Translations under genes and position numbers: made by a program
DNA from: Hetaerina americana
Taxonomy: Eukaryota; Arthropoda; Insecta; Odonata; Calopterygidae
Length of the DNA stretch: 64,000 nt
Direction: 5' to 3'
Assembly (NCBI GenBank): GCA_022747635.1
Contig: JAKTNV010000009.1
Span: forward strand, 632,501 to 696,500
The notes under the pieces: generated by a model
What the model was told of the DNA's origin: nothing
Database searches by the model: none
What the model saw: the letters and a program-made list of their open reading frames with translations, nothing else
Shown here: positions 55,668 to 64,000 of the stretch, in pieces
How the letters are laid out: every line of letters begins with the position of its first letter
Numbering within the stretch: the first letter of the stretch is position 1

Positions 55668-56822
55668 ATGTGATCATGCAATTGCCAACTGCAGAAAAAT
55701 TAACTCATCCCTGCATTCACTGAAAAGGTTAAAGCACATTGCTCCCCTCTCCTTAAAAATACTTCGTGTCCTCTCTTCTCATACCCCAATTTGATTACTG
55801 TGATGTAGTATACTAAGACTTTTCAGGCGAACTGAAAACCAAACTCCAGAGGACCCATAATTCCTGTGTGCGGTTAATATGTGATCTTAGGAAATACGAT
55901 CATATTTCCGACTCATTTAATAGAATATCCTGGTTAAAGCTAGAAGGCCGCAGGCATTTACATATTCTTTCACTTTTCTACGGAATACTTTCAAACCACA
56001 CAGCTGAATATCTATACAAAAATTTCCTCTTCATCAGCTCAATCCACAACAGAAATACTAGGGGTAATAATAAACTTCTTTTCCACACCATCGCACGGAA
56101 ATCTATCACAAATCTTTTCATGTTACAGCATGCCGTCTGTGGACCTCTCTGCCAGATGGCCTAAGAAACTCTTCATCAACAACAACTTTTAGGAGATCAC
56201 TTCACAAGTTCATTTTCCTCAGGTACTTAACTTAACCAGTATGCCCTCCGTCATTCCACTCAGCTGTTATACAGATCACTGTGTCTACTTTTTTTCCCTT
56301 CTTTTTTGTTTTGTCATCTCAAGCGGCAGGAGTTTGCATCATTATTTTTAGAAATATTACGCTTCTCATTACTCCGCATGTGTTGTCAATGTATTTAATT
56401 TCTCCATTTCAATTTCAGTAACTTAATAATATGTATAATAAGTAAAAATGATTGTTAAAATGTACATGTATCTTTCCTCTAATTAATAGGGTTTCCGCAG
56501 GTTTTTCCCACTTCCCTTCTCTTCGTGGGTGTTTTTCCTGAGTGGGTTTTTATTAGTTGAGCAATGCCACGCTCTTTCCCAGCTTTTCCCACAAACCTCA
56601 TTCTTTGCTTAGACTTTCCTTATTTTATTTTTCTCTAGCTTCACTGTCATTTAATTTGAGTATGTGCAGGTGTATTCTTAATTTATTTAATTATATGTAT
56701 GTATGTAAGGGTGTATATGTGCGTAATTATGTATGCATTTATGTATGTGTATGCATGCATGTATGTATGTTTATGTGTGTATGTTTTATATATATGTGTG
56801 TGTGGATAATTATGTATATTTA
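55665..56822 (+). pseudogene. LINE-C family 3' fragment (LINE-D copy)
   Basis: Plus-strand sequence starting at the equivalent of LINE-C 14100. It holds RT C-terminal pieces (NCRKINSSLHSLKRLKHIAP, then SDSFNRISWLKLEGRRH and NTRGNNKLL) with frameshifts, then the shared 3' UTR and a TATG-rich end. 5'-truncated at the LINE-B junction. Its 3' end abuts PLE1. Confidence 0.88.
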
Positions 56823-56857
56823 AGAAGTTCTCTCGGGTTTCTCACCGAGTCAGGTTG

Positions 56858-56908
56858 CAGTACACCGACGTTTCGAAGGCTGACTCTGCCATCGTCTTCA
56901 GGGTGAAA
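56858..56908 (-). ncRNA. Hammerhead ribozyme motif of PLE1
   Basis: On the minus strand: CTGAAGA (56901-56895), C, a stem II region GATGGC...GCCTTC with one internal U-U mismatch, GAAAC (56874-56870) and GTC (56869-56867), with cleavage predicted after 56867. It lies about 50 nt downstream of the GIY-YIG stop, the expected place in a Penelope 3' terminal repeat. Confidence 0.72.
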
Positions 56909-56953
56909 TTCGGAGCATAAAAAAGGCCTGGTATTTATACACTCCGCCAAGGC

Positions 56954-57421
56954 TCAGGTGTGCCCTGATTGGTCGGAAGCGTTAGTGTGCTCCGCTACGG
57001 CCAATCGGGTGCGTTCCCGTGCATTCTTTATTTTCTTTAGCACTGGCTTCCAAGTGTTACTGATTTGGAAGCCGTTGTCTCTGTTGAAAGTATTGGTGTC
57101 TAGTCTGATTTCAACGGCTTCTTTCACCACGCGATCCCAGCAGCCGTTGGCGTGGCATAGCCTCTTCGTGCCGGTGAAGTTGATTCTGCGGTCGTTATTG
57201 AGGAAATGTTCGGCGACCGCAGATTTCGCTGGGTGTATTAATCTGATGCACCTCTCGTGTTCCTTTAGGCGTGTTTCTATGATGCGGCCGGTCTCCCAAA
57301 TGTATGCTTGGCCGCACTCGCAAGGAATCCGGTACACTCCTGAGGTCTTCAATCCCCGTTTGTCTTTAGCCGTGTCAAGGACTGATTGCAGCTTCCTTAT
57401 CGGTTTGTGGATAGTTTCCAC
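56954..57421 (-). CDS. PLE1 GIY-YIG endonuclease part
   Basis: About 155 codons in the same frame as the upstream RT, separated from it only by a TAG at 57422-57424. Residues SGVYRIPCECG (27-37) and QAYIWETGR (38-46) form the GIY...YIG motif. The usual YIG glycine is tryptophan here (YIW), a single-codon change that may impair the nuclease. RLKEH (51-55) and VAEH (69-72) supply the conserved arginine and glutamate, and NTWKP ends the domain. It nicks DNA for insertion of Penelope-like elements. Originally one protein with the RT. Confidence 0.85.
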   Translation of the reverse strand: METIHKPIRKLQSVLDTAKDKRGLKTSGVYRIPCECGQAYIWETGRIIETRLKEHERCIRLIHPAKSAVAEHFLNNDRRINFTGTKRLCHANGCWDRVVKEAVEIRLDTNTFNRDNGFQISNTWKPVLKKIKNARERTRLAVAEHTNASDQSGHT

Positions 57422-58711
57422 CTAGTATTTCCTTAATATCCTAGAGTTTTTATTGGAAATTGTAGAGAAAAACGGGATGCAGGCTCTTGCAACAGGTTTT
57501 TCTGCCTCTTCTCTCCTAACTTCAGGATTTGTGAAGGCCCTGTTAAGGGCCATGTTGATTTCCCGGGTCCCATACTCATTCTGCTGGAACGTCTTCCTTA
57601 GGTGTTGTATTTCAGCCTCCAGGTGCTCTTGGTCCGAAACTGAAGTGGCTCGGTGCGCGAGTGTGGAGATTACTCCTCTCTTTTGTGCGGGATGATGATG
57701 ACTTCTCCCGTTCAGGTATAGGTCGGTGTGGGTCGGTTTCCGATAGACTTGATGGCCTAAGCTGCCGTCTCTTTTCCTCTCGATAAGAATATCGAGGAAG
57801 GGCAGGCGTTTATTCATTTCAGTCTCCATGGTGAACTGGATGTTCGGGTGGACACTATTCATATGGCCGAGGAATTCGGTGAGTGCTTCCGGTCCGTGTG
57901 GCCACACGATGAAGGTGTCATCCACATATCTGAAGAAGTATTTTGGTCTTAAGGGTGCTGTTCTAAGTGCTCTCTCTTCAAAGTCCTCCATGTAGAAGTT
58001 CACAATGGCCGGTGACAATGGAGAACCCATGGGGACTCCCTCCACCTGCTCGTAGAATTTGCCATTGTAGAGGAAATATGTCGAAGTGAGGGCGTGGCGG
58101 AAGAGATCGCCGGTCTTCTCATCGAACCGTGCTTGGAGAAGGAGCAAAGTGTCCTTGATCGGCACCTTAGTGAACAGCGATATGACGTCAAAGCTCACTA
58201 AAATGTCTTGGTTGTCCAAGTGAATATTCTGTAGGGTTTTGACAAATTCTGCAGAGTTCTTGATATGGTGTTCGCATGATCCCACAAAAGGCGCCAGGAT
58301 CCCGGTAAGGTGTTTTTCCAAATTATACGTTGGTGCCCCTATGGCACTCACAATTGGTCTTAGGGGTGCTCCTTCTTTGTGGATCTTGGGCAGTCCGTAG
58401 AGTCTCGGCGGGACGGGCGCTTGCGGTACTAGGTTTCTGTTGGCCTCGGAGCCGGGCAATGATTTTTTGATGAAAGTGGTCGTTTTCCTAAGTAATGCGT
58501 CCTTGGGGTCACGGGTGATAGTCCGATATGCTGGATCTTGGAGCAATTGTTGGACTTTCCGGTGGTAATCCATCTTGTTCAGCAATACGGTTGCATTGCC
58601 CTTGTCTGCCTTCAGGACTGTGATGTCGGGATTCTTGCGCAAGGAAAGTAGAGTGCGTTTCTCTTCTCTCGTGATGTTGGGTTTGGGCAGGACGGCCCTA
58701 TTGAGGGCCAA
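57422..58711 (-). CDS. PLE1 reverse transcriptase
   Basis: 430 codons of uninterrupted Penelope-type RT. VLKADKGNATV (32-42), LYGLPKIHK (104-112), SFDVISLFTKVP (173-184, motif A), EGVPMGSPLSPAIVNFYME (224-242, motif B), RYVDDTFIVW (261-270, catalytic motif C), PFLDILI (about 304-310) and a C-terminal domain ending RILRKY. The frame clearly continues upstream of the first ATG (RKLPQEEAEEVRAEVALALN). A TAG near 58770 then separates it from the N-terminal piece TAIDEPTSLVLSKELNFFP. The RT core itself looks intact. Confidence 0.9.
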   Translation of the reverse strand: MALNRAVLPKPNITREEKRTLLSLRKNPDITVLKADKGNATVLLNKMDYHRKVQQLLQDPAYRTITRDPKDALLRKTTTFIKKSLPGSEANRNLVPQAPVPPRLYGLPKIHKEGAPLRPIVSAIGAPTYNLEKHLTGILAPFVGSCEHHIKNSAEFVKTLQNIHLDNQDILVSFDVISLFTKVPIKDTLLLLQARFDEKTGDLFRHALTSTYFLYNGKFYEQVEGVPMGSPLSPAIVNFYMEDFEERALRTAPLRPKYFFRYVDDTFIVWPHGPEALTEFLGHMNSVHPNIQFTMETEMNKRLPFLDILIERKRDGSLGHQVYRKPTHTDLYLNGRSHHHPAQKRGVISTLAHRATSVSDQEHLEAEIQHLRKTFQQNEYGTREINMALNRAFTNPEVRREEAEKPVARACIPFFSTISNKNSRILRKY

Positions 58712-58915
58712 AGCGACTTCAGCTCTAACCTCTTCCGCTTCCTCCTGGGGGAGTTTTCGGATGGCTTTCTACACACTCCCTACTATGCCAAGGTAGGGGA
58801 TGGACCCTGGAGTTGGGAAGAAATTCAATTCTTTGGAGAGCACCAAGGAAGTAGGTTCGTCAATTGCCGTGTCGGTCAGGTTGATGACGACTCGTTGTCG
58901 GTCGAGAGGGGGATA
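58712..58915 (-). pseudogene. PLE1 N-terminal remainder
   Basis: Minus-strand frame: RVVINLTDTAIDEPTSLVLS, ELNFFPTPGSIPYLG, then V-stop-K (TAG near 58770) and AIRKLPQEEAEEVRAEV leading into the RT. The pattern LSKELNF.P is usual upstream of Penelope RTs. Truncated at about 58915. Confidence 0.75.
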
Positions 58916-59000
58916 CTATCCTTTCTCACGTCCAAACGTTCGTACTTCTGTTTTTGCCTCTGTGTTCCTACGACGCAGCGTCTCCCCTTGCGCGGAACCA

Positions 59001-60490
59001 TAAGGAAGAAGAGGTCGATAGGATATATGATCAGTTAGAGGACATAATCGCGTGTGTTCCTGCAGGGAAATATTTGATAGTGATTGGGGATTGAAATGCG
59101 ACGGTAGGCGAAGGAAGAGATGGTGATGAGGTGGGGGACTACGGTTTAGGCACAAGGAATGACCGCGGGGAGATAGCAGTTGAGTTCTGCAGAAGACAGG
59201 GGTTAGTCATCACCAACACTTGGTTTAGACACCACATAAGACGCAGGTATACATGGAAAATGCCAGGTGACTCAGAACGGTATCAGCTAGATTATATCCT
59301 GGTGAGACACAGGTTTAGGAACAGTGTGAAAAATTCACACAGCTTCCCGGGGGCGGATGCGGACACAGACCACAATTTAGTTGTTATGAAATGTAGCGTC
59401 CGTTTCAAAAAGATAAGGCAGGGGCGGTGGGTAAGAAAATGGAATGTAGAAGCATTACACGGTTTGAAAAGGAAGGAGTACAAACAGGCGGTAGAGGAAA
59501 TCATGGAGGATGGTAAAGAACTAAGTAATATCGAAGAAAAATGGGAATGTATCAAGGAAGGGTTATCGAAAGCCGCAAAAGACACTATTGGAACCATAAA
59601 CGCGAAAAGGACTAGGAAACCATGGATAACGGATGAGATGATTACAAAGATGGATGAGCGGCGAAAATGGAAGAATGTAAATACAGAGTTAGGCAAAATG
59701 AAGTACAAAGAATTAAACAATAAATTGATGCGGGCAACAAATAAAGCAAAAAAAGCGTGGTGAAAGACGCAGTGTGAGGATATGGAACGTTTGCAGAGGG
59801 AGGGTGAAATTGGAGCGCTGTACAGTAAAGTTAAATCTTTATCGGGAAGTCATAACGGGAGATCTATGCTAACAGTTACAGATAAGGCGGGTAAGGTAAA
59901 AGTTGACACAGGAAAGATCCAAGAGAAATGGAAGAAGTATATAGACGAACTGTAGAGCAAAGAACTTAGACCAACAAAGTTAGACGTTGAAAAGGAACAT
60001 GACGTAGAGGAAGATAGCTTAGGTCCAGGCATACTAGACGATGAGATAGAAAGGGCATTAAGGGAGATGAAACTAAACAAGGCTGTGTAGATGGATAACA
60101 TACCCGCGGAACTGTTGAAATGTGTAGGAAAATGTGAGAGGAAGAGGCTCTATGGGCTGATTCATAATATCTATGAGGAAGGAATCCGGCCGGAAGACTT
60201 GGTGAGATCAGTTTCAGTTCCTATTCCAAAAAAGGCAAAGGCTACATCAGTGAGGATTACAGGACAATAAGTTTGATATCCCACGCAGCAAAAGTGGTTC
60301 TCAGGATCATAAACAAAAGGATAGAGAGTAGGGCAAATGATTACTTAGGGGAGAATCAGTTTGGGTTTAGGAAGGGGAGAGGTACGCGTGATGCCATTGC
60401 AGTAATGAGATTAATAATCGAGAGGAATGTAGAATAAAACCAGTAGGTATTTGCCAGTTTCGTAGATTTCGATAGAGCGTCTGATAGAGT
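59001..60490 (+). pseudogene. RTE-type LINE endonuclease and RT start (R4)
   Basis: The plus strand carries endonuclease YDQLEDIIACVPAGKYLIVI then GD-stop-NATVGEG (TGA in the GDxN motif at about 59093), GLVITNTWFRHHIRRRYTW, YQLDYILVRHR and DTDHNLVVMKC, in one frame to 59761. A linker and RT follow with several stops: LNKAV, DNIPAELLKCVGKCERK, SVPIPKKAKATS, YRTISLISHAAKVVLRI and QFGFRKGRGTRDAIAV, ending in VFASFVDFDRASDRV (motif A, mutated) at 60480. There it runs into an AT repeat and a SINE, and the catalytic FADD part is missing. Confidence 0.87.
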
Positions 60491-60568
60491 GAATTATATA
60501 TACATATATATATATATATGTATATATATATAAATATATATATATGTATATATGTATGTGTGTGTGTG
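60491..60568. repeat. (TA)n/(TG)n microsatellite
   Basis: TATA/TGTA repeats between the broken RTE copy and SINE S2. Confidence 0.95.
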
Positions 60569-60872
60569 GGTCGCGGTAGTCCAGTGGGTAGAGCGTTGGA
60601 TTGCTGACCGGAGGGTCCCGGGTTCGATTCCCGGGCAAGGCACTCTGGGCACCTGCAGCTCCACCCAAGCTAAAGTGATTTTTCGGGTACAAGGTCTTCC
60701 TGGGAAACCATAACCGGCACAGGGAAAGAAACTGGCCCCCCTAACCTGATGTATGAATTTTCACACGCCGTATAGGGCTTAGTACTGGGTGATCTCTACC
60801 ATCACCTACTAAACCGACCTTTGGGTTGATTACTATGTTTAAGATTTATGGCTTATGGTTTCACCATAAACT
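60569..60872 (+). mobile_element. tRNA-derived SINE (S2)
   Basis: The head at 60570-60643 is tRNA-like: A box TAGTCCAGTGG (60577-60587) and perfect B box GGTTCGATTCC (60621-60631). The tRNA-unrelated body follows (CACCTGCAGCTCCACCC, GGGAAACCATAACCGGCAC, CTACCATCACCTACTAAACC) and ends in ACCATAAACTATATAT. The acceptor ends (GTCGCGG and CAAGGCA) do not pair, so it is not a functional tRNA gene. AT microsatellites lie on both sides. Confidence 0.88.
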
Positions 60873-60997
60873 ATATATATATATATATTATAAACTATAT
60901 ATATATTTATATATATATAAACTATATATATATATATATATATAGTTTATATATTATATATATATATTTGTTTATATATTATTATATATATATAATC

Positions 60998-61029
<32 letters not shown>

Positions 61030-61043
61030 ATATATATATAATC

Positions 61044-61077
<34 letters not shown>

Positions 61078-61155
61078 ATATATGATTATATGTATATATA
61101 ATTATATAATATATGTTATATATATAAAATTATATATATACATACATATATATTG
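60873..61155. repeat. (TA)n microsatellite
   Basis: Nearly 280 bp of TA-rich repeats with TTTATA and AATCATA variants. Confidence 0.95.
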
Positions 61156-62829
61156 ATTCATGAGGTAATGTGATGCTAAAATGCATTTGCGAGGTATTTT
61201 CAATTATCAGCGATGACTTTCCTCAAGTTTAATGAATACCTGTAATATCTATCCAGAAATAAGGAGACAGCCTTTTGCGTGAGCTGCGTAGGAATATTTT
61301 GGGAGTTTTATTTCGGTTTTTGTCATAAATTTACTTAGCATTACCATTTTGACCGGCATTCAAAGCGCGCAAGAAACGTGGTCCGTCCACAGTGTTCCGG
61401 ACGAATTCTGTGGTAATGACAAAATATTCACGATCTTTTGCCTGAAATCAACATCAGAGGAATTTTGAAACCTTGGGATGAAGAACGCGTTAGCTTTGCA
61501 ATAAAAATTGATATTTCTGATTGAGAACCTTGCCTTGGAATAAAAATTAATAATTTATGACAGCGTTTTTCTCATTTTAGGAAGAAATGGTGGTATTTGA
61601 CCGTTACTTTTTTTTAGCGACTCGGAGCAGAAATGTGCCGCGCTAATGGCGAGAGGCGATAGAGAGGGAGAGGGGCGAGGAAAGAGAGAGAGGATATAGT
61701 GAGGGTAGAGAGAGAGAGGGAGAGAGGGATGGAGAGAGAGAGAGAGGGGGGGTGGAGGAAAGAGAGAAGCTTTTTAGCAGCGCCTCTTTTGCTAAGCGAT
61801 TTTTTTGAAAAAAAAGTCGGTTGCCTCGAAAGTGACTGTCTGGACTTTTTCCGACTCAAATATCGGTCATGTTGGCACGCCAGAAGAATCATTTAACGAG
61901 GGACATGGATTTTTGTTGATTGCACTGAATATTTTAAGAAGCAGGTGAATGCGACGGGTATTGATTTCACGCTTCACTGCGTGTACTTGGCGCCCTACTT
62001 TTACCTTTCCACAAAGGTTCCCTGGTTGTACTCACGATTAGCTACTCGCGAAGTTTTATATTTGCCGATGCATTGATAATTAGTCTACGGCACACGAGTC
62101 CCAGGCTTCATTTATTTTTAATAAGGTCGGTCTGCAAACGCCGAAGTTGGAGGCCTCTCTTGAATATGATGAGAAGCTCCCGGATCTCCCCTGGAGCCAA
62201 CTTCATCCCGTCACTCCGCATTGAGGCGAATGAAATCATGAGCCGTGTAATACACGAATGGCTCCATTTAACCGGAAATTAGAACGAAGCGCACATTTAG
62301 TACGCCCCGGCACAGCTTACTTTAATCAATGAAACACGCGATTTGAAAAGGTATGACAAATGTCATCATTTCTTTTCGTTTCATTCCTAAAACTGCATGT
62401 GCCATGAGTCTTAAAATTACTAAACAATAAAACAAAATAATATCAGGGAAATGAACATATTTTGAGCACTCGGGGATGTATACGATTTTAAATGAAAACA
62501 TATCTACAAGCGGTAGTATATTACGAAAGAGGAGAATTATATTTTTCCATGGGATAAAAAAATTAATTTTTTATGTTATTTTCCAACAAATTCTACATTC
62601 ATTTGCCAATGAAAAAGGTCCACTGTTGATGGGAAAATAGAAGGAATAACCGAGGGCGCACGAAGCAAATTAAAAAACATAATAAGCGAATTAGCAGATG
62701 GGTATATGTATAGGGATGGATGGGCATGAGTATAATGACGAAATCTAAACGGCCATAATGCTTACATAGGAAAATCCTCAGAGGAAAGGGGAAAATACAT
62801 GACTCCAGGAAATCAAACTGAGGAAACGC
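61156..62829. other. No gene recognised; GA-rich tract inside
   Basis: Contains a purine (GAGAGAGG) tract at about 61650-61765. The rest is AT-rich with no recognised element or exon. Confidence 0.45.
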
Positions 62830-63660
62830 CTAAAGAAGTGGCCAAGAGGCAGTTCTGAATAAAAAAAATGCAACAAACGTCCGAGATGCCATCAGAAGGA
62901 TACCAAAAGAAGCCAAGTAAATTGGGTAAAGATGGACGGAATGCATTGAGGAACACAGGCAAGGGCTCAAACTCGTTTGTTGAAGGTGACTTAAGAAGGA
63001 GGAGTCTTACCAGATGAGGGCCAACGGGGTCCAGGAATACAGAGCAGAGCATTCAACAGAGCCGTGAAAGACCCGAAGAAACTAGGCAAGGCAAGAGACA
63101 CAATGAGAATTAATTATGACCCTCGAGGCCAAAGCGAAGGATACCATTTTTGAAATAATGAAGCATGGTTACGACAGCGGACAACTACCAGTGGACATTG
63201 GAGAGGGGTGTGCCGATTGCAATACGGAAGAAAGCAAGACCAGCGAAATGAGAAGAACCGAGAAGAGCGCCTGGCTGATGCCTCTCATATTTAAAATACA
63301 CTCTCGGATAATTGCCAAAAGAATACGAGGGAAATATAGAAGAAAAACTCATGGCAAATTAACTGGGATTATGGATAAATCGAGGATCAAGAGAGGCACT
63401 GTCATTTAACGTACTTGTATGAGGCATCCGAGGACTTGGAGAAGGGCTTCAACGACGTCGAAATGAACAAAAAGTTCAAGATACATGAAGCACTGTGGAT
63501 AGCATATAACGGCGGGAAAAGAATCCATCAACTCCACAAGAATCTGGTGACAACCATGTAAATGAAATATGGAAGAAAAAAATAGAAGCGGAAACAAGCA
63601 AATAGATTAAATAGCGAAGCAAACTATTGCGTGCACTGTTCAACACGCCTAGGCGGAGGT
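62830..63660 (+). pseudogene. Decayed LINE reverse transcriptase, first half
   Basis: The plus strand has pieces LMPLIFKIHSRIIAKRIRGK (about 63275), YEASEDLEKGFNDVEMNKKF (about 63418; the motif A region, aspartates largely preserved as DLEKGFNDV) and further frames with stops. The pattern matches the family with R..II.KRIRGK and DLEKAYDRV. Interrupted at about 63660 by a LINE tail. Confidence 0.6.
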
Positions 63661-63740
63661 TGTTAGGTCACGGGTGGTGACTTAGCATCCCCCGCCACAC
63701 GCCCTCCGGCGGCTTGCGGGGCAATATGTAGATGTAGAAG
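63661..63740 (+). mobile_element. Very short LINE tail insertion (T9)
   Basis: GGGTGGTGACTTAGCATCCC, CCGCCACACGCCC, the stem-loop and GATGTAG at 63729-63737. It divides a decayed RT gene. I could not define the target duplication. Confidence 0.82.
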
Positions 63741-63985
63741 AGGCAATGAAAGATGCCCAAAAATTGGGCACCCAAGAAGTCAAGGTGAATGGCGAATAAA
63801 TGAGCGAGCTCCGGTTCGCAGGTGACATCGCAGTAGTCATAGAAACACGAGAGGACTCTCAACCAGCTGTGAATGCTGCGGAACAAGAACTGTGGGCCCA
63901 CAATCCTTGTATGAGCATAAAAATTAGGAAAATTAAAATCCTTGTGTGTGTGTTGAAGAGAGACAGTGGAGACAGATGTCACCAT
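63741..63985 (+). pseudogene. Decayed LINE reverse transcriptase, second half
   Basis: Resumes with EAMKDAQKLGTQEVKVNGE, a stop, MSELRFAGDIAVVIETREDS (motif C; FAGD where FADD is expected, so one catalytic aspartate is lost) and MSIKIRKIKILV. Continues to the window edge. Confidence 0.62.
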
Positions 63986-64000
63986 TCGAGAAGTGAAATC

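Larger units (their letters stand above)
56825..58915 (-). mobile_element. Penelope-like element PLE1
   Basis: A minus-strand Penelope-like retroelement: N-terminal region, RT with YVDD, GIY-YIG endonuclease, then a 3' end with a hammerhead core. The 5' end is truncated at about 58915 against other sequence. Homology of its 3' end with 48986-49181 identifies that inverted repeat as the same family. Confidence 0.9.

Noticed and set aside
56958..57425. Plus-strand 155-codon frame
   Set aside because: Exact antisense shadow of the PLE1 GIY-YIG domain.
60570..60643. tRNA gene
   Set aside because: The A and B boxes are good, but acceptor ends do not pair and a SINE body follows directly.

Overview
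The window looks like repeat-rich nuclear DNA of an arthropod, most likely an insect. It is AT-rich overall, with long (AT)n and mixed microsatellites, several mariner lineages, CR1/Jockey-type, RTE-type and Penelope-type retroelements, tRNA-derived SINEs, and almost no host coding sequence. The species cannot be named from the sequence alone. There is no prokaryotic operon structure, rRNA or CRISPR array.

Layout. 0.35-4.1 kb: a nearly complete, young LINE (LINE-A, + strand). Its endonuclease and reverse transcriptase (RT) are split by one frameshift, a Penelope-type tail with a hammerhead-ribozyme motif precedes it, and a second copy of its own 3' end follows it. 4.1-7.6 kb: an older related LINE (LINE-E, - strand) interrupted by an internally deleted mariner. 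7.6-9.4 kb: three LINE 3' ends in alternating orientation, making a ~610-bp inverted repeat. 11-15.3 kb: LINE-C (+), interrupted by a LINE-A fragment and by a 57-bp LINE tail with a 6-bp target-site duplication. 15.3-20.5 kb: mariner pieces, microsatellites, and decayed LINE and RTE fragments. 20.5-43.8 kb: mostly unassigned sequence, with one Penelope relic, RTE 5' sequence, three further mariner remnants, foldbacks, one SINE, and the only convincing host-gene piece, a 130-nt C-type-lectin-like exon (- strand, 40019-40148). 43.8-61.2 kb: RTE fragments, SINEs, a 92-bp-arm inverted repeat carrying hammerhead motifs, two Penelope lineages, LINE-B (a close sibling of LINE-A, - strand), a LINE-C fragment, and an RTE copy that runs into AT repeats and a SINE. 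62.8-64 kb: a decayed LINE split by another short LINE tail.

Two themes recur. First, LINEs sharing a GC-rich 3' terminal stem-loop and a (TGTAGA)n end account for at least nine insertions or ends, from full length down to 57 bp. Second, Penelope-like ends carry hammerhead cores (CUGANGA...GAAAC...GUC) with very short palindromic helix III, and one of them sits directly upstream of the LINE-A reading frame. Nearly all element genes are broken. LINE-A/B and the Penelope RT at 57.4-58.7 kb are the youngest and least damaged.
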